Assembly: GCA_964655775.1 (NCBI GenBank)
Contig: CAZZNQ010000133.1
Coordinates: 1 to 6,149 of the forward strand
Direction of reading: 5' to 3'
From: CAZZNQ01 sp964655775
Lineage (GTDB): Bacteria > Planctomycetota > Brocadiia > SM23-32
Length of the DNA: 6,149 nucleotides
Position numbers and translations under genes: made by a program. The notes under the pieces are model-generated. The model was not told the DNA's origin. It made no database searches and saw nothing but the letters and a program-made list of their open reading frames with translations. Below are positions 1 to 6,149 of this stretch, one piece after another; positions within the stretch are counted from its first letter, which is position 1, and every line of letters starts with the position of its first letter.

Positions 1-40
1 CGCCTCGGCGTCTGTAGCGCCGTAGGTCGGCGTAACGCAA

Positions 41-62
41 CGGAAGGTTATTGCCGGAAGGT
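41..62 (+). promoter_or_regulatory. Tandem Shine-Dalgarno repeat before the Wzz-kinase gene
   Basis: The 8-base sequence CGGAAGGT occurs twice, at 41-48 and 55-62. Each copy holds a GGAAGG core. The first core (42-47) ends only 3 bases before a possible TTG start at 51, which is too close for good initiation. The second core (56-61) ends 10 bases before the ATG at 72, a workable distance. This favours ATG 72 as the start of the downstream gene, although TTG 51 is in the same frame and would add seven residues. No -35/-10 promoter is convincing in the 71-base leader, so the gene may be transcribed from further upstream. Confidence 0.55.
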
Positions 63-71
63 CCGACTTCC

Positions 72-2372
72 ATGCCCGAAGATTCATCGCAAGCGACCGG
101 TTCCCACACGCAGGGGCACGCTCAGAGCCTGGGCGAACTGGATCTGGAGCAACTCCTCGGCATTCTGCGGCGGCGCAAGTGGCTGGTGCTGACCGTGGTT
201 GTGGTGTTCGCCACCGTGGGCGCGGTCCACGCCTTCAAGGCCACGCCGGTCTACCGAGCCGTGGCCAAGGTGATGCTGGAGCGCCAGCCGGCGCGATTGC
301 TCAACCTGGAAAGCGCGATGCAGTTCCAGACGAACGACGCCTACTATGACCGTACCCAGCAGGAACTGATGCGCAGCCGCACGATACTGGAGAAGGCGGC
401 CGCCAGCCCGGACGTGCAGGATGCGCTGGAGGAGACCGGACAGCAGCCTGCCGGCGGACTCTCCGCCCTGATCGGCGAGGCCAAACGGACCGTGTTGGCG
501 ATTCTGGGCACCCAGCCCGTTGCGCCGCGCGAGCCGTGGGAGCAACTGGGCGAGATCCTGGACGTCCAGCAGCGAAGGGACACGCACATCCTGGTGCTGA
601 GCGTGGAGGGCCGCGATCCGAAACGCGCCGCGTTGCTTGTGAACGCCGTGGTGCGGGCCTTCCAGGACTATCACCTGAAGCGCAAGCAGCAGAGCAGCGG
701 CGACGCGTTTGATTTTCTGGAAGGGCAGATGCAGGTCGAAGAGGAGGCCCTGCGTTCCGCCGAGGAGGAACTCCAGCGGTTTCGCGAGGAACTGAGCGTT
801 GTCTCGCTGGACGTGACGGACGTTCGGAACCCCGTGCTGACCCGCCTTGCGCGGCTGAATGAGAAGCTCACCGAGGTGCAGCTTCGCCGAGTGGAACTGC
901 AGTCACAGTTGGGCGTGGTAGATGAGCTTCTGAAGCTGCGCGAAAGCGGTGAATCGGCGGGCGGCGAGTTGCTGTTCTCGCTGGCCGAAGTGAGGTCGGA
1001 CCCCAGCATGACGGCGTTGCGCGATAAGCTCCTGGACTCCGAGAAGGAGGCCGCTGCCATGGCCGACGTGTACGGCCCGGGTCATCCTCAGCACAAGGCG
1101 GCGACCGCACGCGCTACGGTGCTGCGCCAGCGGCTGGAGCAACGGATCCCCGAGATCCGTGATGCCATCAGCGCGCAGCTTGAGATGGTCCGGCAGGAGG
1201 AGGGTGACCTCGAGAGCGAGTATGCGGCTCAGAACGATCGTGCCCTGAAGGTCGCCCGCGATTCTCTGACTTACAACCGCCTGGAAAGCAACGTGAGCCG
1301 ACACCGGAAGCTGTTCGACGTGCTGGTGGAGCGCACGCGCGAGGTGGACATCACGGCCGAATACGCCAAGGACAAAGATGCCCAGGCAAGCGTGGAGGTG
1401 GTGGAAGAGGCCGCCGTGCCGCAGTATCCCGTGCGCCCGCGCAAGATGCGTATCATGCTCCTTTCCGTCTTCCTCGGCCTGTTCGCCGGCCTGGGGCTCG
1501 CTTTCGTGCGGGAGCGATTGGACGACACGATCAAGACCCCCGAGGATCTGGAAGGCGCCGGCGTGCCGGTCCTGGGCTTCGTGCCCGACATCGACAATGA
1601 CAGACGCGACATGGACGATAGGGTCTACGCCGGCATCGTCAGCCAGCTCGAGTCGCGCTCGCCCATCACCGAGGCATACCGAAGCATCCGCACCAGCCTG
1701 TCCTTCTCCGCGTCCGGCGAGCGGACCAAGGCGGTGGTGATCACTTCGGGTGACTCCGGAGACGGCAAAACCACCACGGCCAGCAACCTGGCCCTTGTTA
1801 TCGCCCAGGGCGGCAAGCGAGTGCTTCTGCTGGACGCCGATCTACGCAAGCCGGCCGTGCACAGGATATTCGGTCTGAGCCGGAGGAAAGGGCTGTCCAA
1901 CGTGCTGGTGGGGCAGTGCGGGCTGAATGAGGCGCTGCAGACCCCCAGTGTTGACGGAAAGCCGTTGACGAACCTGAGTGTGGTCTGCGCGGGACCGGAG
2001 AACCCGCCCAATCCTGCGGAACTGCTCGATTCCCAGGCGATGCGGGACCTGCTCGCCGACGTGCGCGGACAGTACGACCAGATTGTGATAGACACTCCGC
2101 CGCTGCTGGTAGTGACCGATGCCGCCATACTGGGCGGACTCGGCTGCGGCGTGGTTCTGGTGGCCAAATCCGGCAAGAACCCCCGCGCGGTGGCGCTGCG
2201 GGCGCGGGAGCTGCTCGAGGATGTCCACGCCACGATACTGGGCGGGGTGGTCAACGACGTTCAGGAAGGCGTGTTGCGGCAATACTACTCCGGCTACTAC
2301 CACTACGGATACGCGCGGCGATACGAGAAATACTACGGTTCCGGGCGGTCAGCCAAAGGCCGAGGAGCATAG
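72..2372 (+). CDS. Wzc/EpsB-type polysaccharide co-polymerase fused to a BY-family tyrosine autokinase
   Basis: Inner-membrane protein of 766 residues that controls polysaccharide chain length and export through cycles of tyrosine phosphorylation. Seen in order: an N-terminal Wzz domain with membrane segment about 37-55; a largely helical, coiled-coil periplasmic region about 214-430, with YGPGHP at 334-339 and a GNVR-like stretch near 403-430; a proline-rich segment (VPQYPVRPRK, 449-458) before the second membrane helix, about 461-479; then the cytoplasmic kinase. The kinase has the EX2RX2R oligomerisation motif (E534, R537, R540), Walker A GDSGDGKT (560-567, K566), Walker A' VLLLDADLRKP (584-594, D588 and D590) and Walker B YDQIVIDTPP (668-677, D674). 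Nine tyrosines lie between 738 and 755, the usual autophosphorylation cluster. All catalytic elements look intact and the length is normal for fused forms. ATG 72 is chosen over the in-frame TTG 51 on ribosome-site spacing. The next gene encodes the likely cognate phosphatase, 54 bases downstream. Confidence 0.95.
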   Translation: MPEDSSQATGSHTQGHAQSLGELDLEQLLGILRRRKWLVLTVVVVFATVGAVHAFKATPVYRAVAKVMLERQPARLLNLESAMQFQTNDAYYDRTQQELMRSRTILEKAAASPDVQDALEETGQQPAGGLSALIGEAKRTVLAILGTQPVAPREPWEQLGEILDVQQRRDTHILVLSVEGRDPKRAALLVNAVVRAFQDYHLKRKQQSSGDAFDFLEGQMQVEEEALRSAEEELQRFREELSVVSLDVTDVRNPVLTRLARLNEKLTEVQLRRVELQSQLGVVDELLKLRESGESAGGELLFSLAEVRSDPSMTALRDKLLDSEKEAAAMADVYGPGHPQHKAATARATVLRQRLEQRIPEIRDAISAQLEMVRQEEGDLESEYAAQNDRALKVARDSLTYNRLESNVSRHRKLFDVLVERTREVDITAEYAKDKDAQASVEVVEEAAVPQYPVRPRKMRIMLLSVFLGLFAGLGLAFVRERLDDTIKTPEDLEGAGVPVLGFVPDIDNDRRDMDDRVYAGIVSQLESRSPITEAYRSIRTSLSFSASGERTKAVVITSGDSGDGKTTTASNLALVIAQGGKRVLLLDADLRKPAVHRIFGLSRRKGLSNVLVGQCGLNEALQTPSVDGKPLTNLSVVCAGPENPPNPAELLDSQAMRDLLADVRGQYDQIVIDTPPLLVVTDAAILGGLGCGVVLVAKSGKNPRAVALRARELLEDVHATILGGVVNDVQEGVLRQYYSGYYHYGYARRYEKYYGSGRSAKGRGA

Positions 2373-2414
2373 CACAAACGGCTCCTGAGGGATTGGGTTG
2401 GCTTTCCAGGCATC

Positions 2415-2420
2415 AAGGAG
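2415..2420 (+). promoter_or_regulatory. Ribosome binding site for the TTG-started phosphatase gene
   Basis: AAGGAG lies 6 bases before TTG at 2427. It is the strongest Shine-Dalgarno match in the 54-base gap after the kinase gene. It fixes the start at a TTG codon: the conserved metal-binding motif D-L-H-S-H begins only nine residues in, and no ATG lies between the ribosome site and that motif. Confidence 0.75.
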
Positions 2421-2426
2421 TTCGTC

Positions 2427-3248
2427 TTGGCTTTGGCACTCTGCACCGTTGACCTCCATTCACACGTTCTGCCGGGGCTGGACGACGGCCCGGCGTCGGA
2501 GGACGAATCCCTGGAGATGTGCCGGGCATACGAGGCCCAGGGCATCCACACCGTAGTTGCCACGCCTCACACCTGCGACCCCCGTTACGACGTCGACCCG
2601 CAGGCGATTCTTGACGGCGTAGCGTGCCTCTCCGACGCCTGTGCTCGGGAAGAGATCGATGTGCGCGTCCTCCCCGGTGCGGAGGTGCGTCTGCACGCCG
2701 ACCTGCTCCGGGACGTGGACAGTGGGCGGGCGCTCACAATCGCCGACCGCGGCCGATACCTTCTGCTGGAGCTTCCGCCACAGGTTGCCCCCCGCATTGA
2801 GCCACTCGTGGGGGCTTTGCTGCGTAGAGGGGTGGCGCCCGTCTTGGCGCACGTGGAACGCAACATGGAACTGAGCCGCAAGCCGCAGCGGCTGGTGGAG
2901 CTGGTCGAGGCGGGCTGTCTGGCGCAGGTTACGGGAGCGTCTGTGCTGGGTTGGTTCGGCCCTGCAGCGAAGACGGCCGCGCTGCAGTTCCTGAGGGCGG
3001 GTTTGGTGCACGTGGTGGCGACGGACGCACACGGGATGAGGCGGGCGCGTTCTCCGGAATTGGCCCTGGCGGCGGAAGCCGTGGCGCACGAGGCGGGCGC
3101 GGACACGGCCCGCGAGACTGCGTCGGCCAATCCGGAGCACATGGTCGGCGCGGCGCCCGGGCAGTCACAGGCGCGGGACGCCACTCGGGGAGCGAACGGT
3201 TTCGAGCGGGAGACGGCTTCCCCTTCGGCATCGGGCGGGGACCGATGA
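2427..3248 (+). CDS. CpsB/YwqE-type PHP-fold protein-tyrosine phosphatase
   Basis: Predicted cytoplasmic, metal-dependent phosphotyrosine phosphatase of 273 residues that would dephosphorylate the tyrosine tail of the adjacent kinase. The CpsB/CapC family signatures are all visible: DLHSHVLPGLDDG at 9-21 (metal ligands H11 and H13), ATPH at 45-48 (H48), PGAEVRL at 83-89 (E86), LAHVERN at 140-146 (H142) and ATDAH at 198-202 (D200, H202). There is no signal peptide or membrane helix. In the family the fourth motif is usually H-P-E-R; here valine replaces the proline, while the ligand histidine and the arginine remain. The family fold appears to end near ANPEHMVG (234-241). The last 32 residues or so are a polar, Ala/Gly/Ser/Arg-rich tail that looks disordered. 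Translation starts at TTG behind a good AAGGAG site. The 3' end overlaps the next gene by 4 bases (ATGA), which suggests translational coupling. Confidence 0.93.
   Translation: MALALCTVDLHSHVLPGLDDGPASEDESLEMCRAYEAQGIHTVVATPHTCDPRYDVDPQAILDGVACLSDACAREEIDVRVLPGAEVRLHADLLRDVDSGRALTIADRGRYLLLELPPQVAPRIEPLVGALLRRGVAPVLAHVERNMELSRKPQRLVELVEAGCLAQVTGASVLGWFGPAAKTAALQFLRAGLVHVVATDAHGMRRARSPELALAAEAVAHEAGADTARETASANPEHMVGAAPGQSQARDATRGANGFERETASPSASGGDR
3245..3248 (+). promoter_or_regulatory. ATGA stop-start overlap (translational coupling)
   Basis: The ATG of the polymerase/ligase gene (3245-3247) overlaps the TGA of the phosphatase gene (3246-3248). The only nearby purine run, GGGGA at 3237-3241, is 3 bases from the ATG and so a poor ribosome site. 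Re-initiation by ribosomes finishing the phosphatase is the likely route, which would tie the amounts of the two proteins together. Confidence 0.7.
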
Positions 3249-5344
3249 GGCATTCAGGAGACGAGCAAGTAGGGCTCTGGTTGGTCGCGAGGGTGATCGT
3301 GATGGCGGGCGTTGTAGTCGCCCCGTGGCTTTTCGGCGCCGCCGAGCCGTGGGCCTACCTGGCCGTCTGCCTCGTGGTGAATGTGGGCGTTTCGCTGTGG
3401 CTGCTCGGTTTTGTGCTGCATCCGGGCCGTAGGTTGCGGTGCCGGACGGCTGTCTGGGCGCTCCTCTTGCTGCTGGGATACCTTCTTCTGCAGGCGACGC
3501 CGTTGCCTCGGCGAATTGTCGATGCCGCGAACCCGCGATCAGCGCGGTCTTGGCGTGCTGAGCGGCGACTGCTGACGGACATATCGGCGGAGCAGCACCT
3601 CGCCGCTTTTCGGCTGAGCCCGGTCAGATCGACCTGGCTTTCCGAGGCACCCGGACCCACCTGGCGCAGCGCGGGGTTGCTGGCCGCTTACGTCGGCGTA
3701 TTCCTTGTGGCCGCGCACGCCTTCAGTTCCTACTCCGAGTTGCGCCGCTGGAGCGGCGCTATCGTGGCGTCGGCGTTCCTCATGGCAACGATTGGGATTG
3801 TCCAGAGCTTCTCGGGCACAAACCGCATCTTCTGGTTCCATCAGCCGCGATTCGGAGGCCACATCTTCGGTGCGTTTACGAACCGCAACCACTTCGCGTC
3901 GTTCATGAACCTGGCTGCGGGAGCGGGTGTCGGATTGCTTCTGGCTTGGGAATCGGCGAGGGCGCGACCGACGGGGCGGGGCTGGCGGCGGCGGGCCCAG
4001 TACCTGTTGGACAGGGCATCCGACCGCACAGTGCTTCTCGGCTTTGCGCTGATCGTGATGGTGCTGTCGATATTCGTCTCGCTCTCGCGGGGCGCGATGG
4101 TCAGTCTCCTGCTTGCGGGCGGCGCGGTTGCCGTGGTCTCGTGGCGGAAGTGGATTGGCGGTCGAGGCGGTCGGGCGGTCGTAGCGGTGGCAGTCGTGGT
4201 TGCGTCCGGCATCCTCTGGCTGGGGTGGCGTCCCGTGGCGGCCCGGCTTGGGACTATGGCCGAGATAGACCTTAACACGAACGTGCGGACCATCACGACT
4301 ATGGACACGCTTCGCATGTTCGGCGACGCGCCGGTGACCGGCTGCGGATTCGGCGCTTTCCAGTTTGTCTTTCCGCGCTACCAGCGGGCGGTAGTCGACA
4401 AGAGATGGCTGCACGCGCACAACGACTACGCGCAGTTGCTGGCCGAGGGCGGCCTGGTCGGCACTTCACTATGGGCCATCGCGCTGATGGGCTTTGTCGG
4501 ACACATCCGCGGGCGCATCCGCCCGGGGGATGCCGAGGACGAAGGAAGCCCCGGGGACGACGCGGAAGGACGATCGGTCAGCCGGCACAGGAGCCGTATT
4601 CTGATCGCTGGCCTGGCCGTTGGCCTTGGAGCGATTGCGCTGCACAGCCTGGTCGACTACAGTCTGCACAAACCGGGCGTCGCGTTCACGTTCGCGGCCC
4701 TGGCGGGTATGGCCGTTTCGGCTGCCGGTGTGGCGCGCACGGAGCGCGCCGATCGCAGACCACGGCCCGATGCGGGCGGGCGTCGGCGGTGGGCGGCCCC
4801 CGTTGTCCGGCTGGTCGCGGTCATCGGCATCGGCACACTGGCGGCGCTCTCATTGGTGGAACTGACGGCGTTGCGGGGTGAGCTGGCCTTTGCGCGTTTC
4901 CTCTGGCTGGAACGCACGGCTCAGGAGGCGCCGACCGGACGTGAGCTCTCCTCTGTGGTGCGGGACACCAGCACCGAGTCGGAACTGGTGATGCTGTTCG
5001 CGCGAGATAATCCGGATGCCCTCTGGGAGGTCGCCCGGATGTATACCGTCTGGGCGAAGTCCGGTGTGGTTGATCCGCTGCTGACCCTGCGGCTCGGCGA
5101 GAAGGCCGTGGGCTTCAGCCTGCTCGCCGTGCAGGCGGCGCCCTCGGACTTCGCCAACTGGTCCCGGCTCGCGCGCGCTCTGGACCTGATGTTCCTGCCG
5201 CAGCAGGCTGCCTTGTGTCTGGAGCGGGCACGCGAGCTGGCCCCCGAGGGCGTTGAGCCGCAGTTGCTGAGAACTGCGCCCCCTGCGGTGCAACCGCGGC
5301 CTACGAACGGAGACGGCCCGATCGCGAACGATAGAGAGACCTGA
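3245..5344 (+). CDS. O-antigen ligase / Wzy polymerase-like membrane protein with C-terminal helical tail
   Basis: Multi-pass inner-membrane protein of 699 residues with roughly 13 hydrophobic segments by eye (about 10-30, 36-58, 68-84, 142-160, 170-188, 219-235, 262-280, 283-300, 310-327, 405-421, 452-472, 476-497, 519-539). Wzy_C/WaaL-family landmarks are GAFTNRNHFASF (209-220), SLSRGA (279-284, R282) and WLHAHNDYAQLLAEGGLVG (388-406). The last fits the WaaL consensus H[NSQ]X9GXX[GTY], with H392, N393, G403 and G406. SLVDYSLHKPG follows at 468-478. Such proteins polymerise undecaprenyl-linked repeat units or transfer the finished glycan to an acceptor; sequence alone does not separate the two, but the locus favours polymerase. 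After the last membrane helix, about 160 residues form a soluble region with a TPR-like helix pair (about 635-667). The frame is open upstream to 2951, but ATG 3245 is chosen because it overlaps the previous stop and the upstream stretch is Gly/Arg-rich shadow. TTG 3281, with AGGG 6 bases before it, is a weaker alternative. Confidence 0.88.
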   Translation: MRHSGDEQVGLWLVARVIVMAGVVVAPWLFGAAEPWAYLAVCLVVNVGVSLWLLGFVLHPGRRLRCRTAVWALLLLLGYLLLQATPLPRRIVDAANPRSARSWRAERRLLTDISAEQHLAAFRLSPVRSTWLSEAPGPTWRSAGLLAAYVGVFLVAAHAFSSYSELRRWSGAIVASAFLMATIGIVQSFSGTNRIFWFHQPRFGGHIFGAFTNRNHFASFMNLAAGAGVGLLLAWESARARPTGRGWRRRAQYLLDRASDRTVLLGFALIVMVLSIFVSLSRGAMVSLLLAGGAVAVVSWRKWIGGRGGRAVVAVAVVVASGILWLGWRPVAARLGTMAEIDLNTNVRTITTMDTLRMFGDAPVTGCGFGAFQFVFPRYQRAVVDKRWLHAHNDYAQLLAEGGLVGTSLWAIALMGFVGHIRGRIRPGDAEDEGSPGDDAEGRSVSRHRSRILIAGLAVGLGAIALHSLVDYSLHKPGVAFTFAALAGMAVSAAGVARTERADRRPRPDAGGRRRWAAPVVRLVAVIGIGTLAALSLVELTALRGELAFARFLWLERTAQEAPTGRELSSVVRDTSTESELVMLFARDNPDALWEVARMYTVWAKSGVVDPLLTLRLGEKAVGFSLLAVQAAPSDFANWSRLARALDLMFLPQQAALCLERARELAPEGVEPQLLRTAPPAVQPRPTNGDGPIANDRET

Positions 5345-5348
5345 GTTG

Positions 5349-5353
5349 TAGGA
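5349..5353 (+). promoter_or_regulatory. Ribosome binding site for the phosphoglycosyl transferase gene
   Basis: TAGGA sits 8 bases before ATG 5362 in the 17-base gap after the polymerase gene. An earlier ATG at 5354 is out of frame and stops after three codons, so 5362 is the real start. The protein then begins directly with a hydrophobic helix, as expected for the family. Confidence 0.6.
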
Positions 5354-5361
5354 ATGGCAGA

Positions 5362-6147
5362 ATGACGACTTGCCTGGTGGCATTTGCTGTGGCCTTTGTG
5401 GTGGCCGCGCTGACAACGCCCGTGGTGCGCGCGACTGCGAAACGCCTCGGCGTGGTGGACAAGCCGGATCGTTTCCGCAAGGTGCATGAAGCGGAGACAC
5501 CGCTGCTGGGAGGCGTGGCCATCTACGTCGCTTTCGCAGCACCCGTGCTGGCTCTGGGGACGGTCTACCGCAACGACGTGCCCGAGATGCTCTACGCGGT
5601 TCCGGTGGAGGCATTCGGGCTGCTGGCGGCCGCCGGCATCGCGCTGTGCCTGGGCATCGCGGACGACGCGTTCGGTGTCTCGGTCGGCTGGAAGCTACTG
5701 TTCCAGTTCGTTGCAGCATCTGTGGCGTTCGCCAGCGGCTATTCCATATCGGCCGTAAGCAACCCGTTCGGCGACCCGGTCACGTTGGGAGTTCTCTCGT
5801 TTCCGGTGACGGTCGTGTGGTTCATGATCTGCATGAACGCAGTGAACCTGTTGGACGGCCTGGACGGTCTGGCGGCGGGGGTATGCATCTTCGCCGTCAT
5901 CACGCTCTTCCTGGTCAGTTTGTTTTTTGGCAACGTGGTGGCGATGGCGCTGCTGGCCTGCCTGGGCGGAGCGATCCTCGGGTTCCTGGTTTACAACTTC
6001 CACCCGGCCAGCATATTCCTGGGCGACTCGGGGAGTCTGCTGCTCGGCTTCCTGGTGGCGGCCCTGGCCCTGGTGGGGGCTGCTCGCAAGGTGGAGGCAA
6101 CGGTGGCCCTTCTGGTGCCTCTGATGGCCCTGGGGCTTCCCATATAG
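5362..6147 (+). CDS. WecA/TagO/MraY-family undecaprenyl-phosphate sugar-1-phosphate transferase, 3' end missing or frameshifted
   Basis: Polytopic inner-membrane enzyme (glycosyl transferase family 4) that transfers a sugar-1-phosphate, typically GlcNAc-1-P from UDP-GlcNAc, to undecaprenyl phosphate to start a glycan. Visible motifs: VVDKPDRFRKVHEAETPLLGG (31-51), the D101-D102 pair followed by F-G (metal/catalytic region), NAVNLLDGLDGLAAG (159-173) and NFHPASIFLGDSGSLLLG (212-229, D222). Several hydrophobic helices separate them. The absence of a UDP-MurNAc-pentapeptide-type motif set and the location in a polysaccharide locus favour a WecA/TagO-like role over cell-wall MraY. The frame stops at TAG 6145-6147 after 261 residues, whereas relatives have about 320-380. 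It stops within the conserved P-I-x-D segment, so the last helices and the HxHH-type cytoplasmic motif are absent. With the window ending 2 bases later, a single-base deletion at the edge is the simplest explanation; a true truncated gene cannot be excluded. Confidence 0.88.
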   Translation: MTTCLVAFAVAFVVAALTTPVVRATAKRLGVVDKPDRFRKVHEAETPLLGGVAIYVAFAAPVLALGTVYRNDVPEMLYAVPVEAFGLLAAAGIALCLGIADDAFGVSVGWKLLFQFVAASVAFASGYSISAVSNPFGDPVTLGVLSFPVTVVWFMICMNAVNLLDGLDGLAAGVCIFAVITLFLVSLFFGNVVAMALLACLGGAILGFLVYNFHPASIFLGDSGSLLLGFLVAALALVGAARKVEATVALLVPLMALGLPI

Positions 6148-6149
6148 AT

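Noticed and set aside
18..32. Perfect 5-bp inverted repeat CGCCG-TAGGT-CGGCG in the leader, a possible hairpin or upstream terminator.
   Set aside because: The stem is short and no T-run follows. Such a repeat arises easily by chance in GC-rich DNA.
1..35. Stop codons at 15-17, 23-25 and 33-35 that could end an upstream gene.
   Set aside because: Too little sequence is available to choose a frame or recognise a product. An export protein gene is plausible by context only.
2951..3244. 98-codon open extension upstream of the polymerase ATG, in the same frame.
   Set aside because: It overlaps the phosphatase coding sequence, including its conserved ATDAH motif, and encodes Gly/Arg-rich sequence with no hydrophobic segment. 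It is a GC-rich shadow; the ATG overlapping the phosphatase stop is the better start.
3539..4420. Long minus-strand open frame (293 codons) opposite the polymerase gene, and similar long antisense frames opposite the other genes.
   Set aside because: The translations are Arg/Pro/His-rich with no family motifs, while the + strand frames carry clear conserved motifs. They result from the low stop-codon frequency in GC-rich DNA.
5362..6147. Assignment of the last gene as cell-wall mraY.
   Set aside because: It sits in a polysaccharide operon rather than among mur/fts genes, and its VDKPDRFRKVHEAETPLLGG and NLLDGLDGLAAG motifs fit the WecA/TagO/RgpG branch better. A firm sub-family call needs a tree.
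1..6149. Search for a novel defence, mobile or RNA-based system.
   Set aside because: No long direct or inverted repeats, tRNA/rRNA-like segments, CRISPR-like arrays or transposase motifs were seen by eye. Coding density is close to complete and all four genes belong to known glycan-assembly families.

Overview
The window is one end of a polysaccharide (capsule, exopolysaccharide or O-antigen) biosynthesis operon. Four genes lie head to tail on the + strand and fill almost all of it. The DNA is GC-rich with strong G/C third-position bias. Fused chain-length-regulator/tyrosine-kinase and polymerase/ligase proteins of this style are common in diderm bacteria. The look of the polymerase (the NRNHFASF segment followed by a long soluble loop and a C-terminal helical tail) reminds me of Planctomycetes/Phycisphaerae metagenome sequences, but that is only an impression. 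No ribosomal or other phylogenetic marker is present.

Layout. Positions 1-71 are a short leader that carries a tandem Shine-Dalgarno repeat. 72-2372 encodes a Wzc/EpsB-type protein: a Wzz co-polymerase domain, a periplasmic coiled coil and a cytoplasmic BY-kinase with a nine-tyrosine tail. 2427-3248 encodes a CpsB/YwqE-type PHP-fold phosphotyrosine phosphatase starting at TTG. 3245-5344 encodes a multi-pass O-antigen ligase/polymerase-like protein (Wzy_C), coupled to the phosphatase by an ATGA overlap. 5362-6147 encodes the front part of a WecA/TagO/MraY-family phosphoglycosyl transferase. That last frame hits a TAG two bases before the window ends, where the family normally reads P-I-x-D, so it is probably a one-base deletion error or a real truncation at the window edge.

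How the genes fit together. The WecA/TagO-like enzyme would start the repeat unit by putting a sugar-1-phosphate on undecaprenyl phosphate. The Wzy/WaaL-like membrane protein would polymerise or ligate the flipped units. The Wzz-kinase would set chain length and couple to export through cycles of tyrosine phosphorylation, and the PHP phosphatase would reset its tyrosine tail. Glycosyltransferases, a flippase and an outer-membrane export protein are not in the window and presumably lie on either side.

I see no RNA gene, mobile element, CRISPR array or convincing terminator. I did not find a novel system: this is a recognisable Wzx/Wzy-type locus with some notable details, chiefly the broken 3' end, the TTG start and odd tail of the phosphatase, and the duplicated ribosome-binding sequence.
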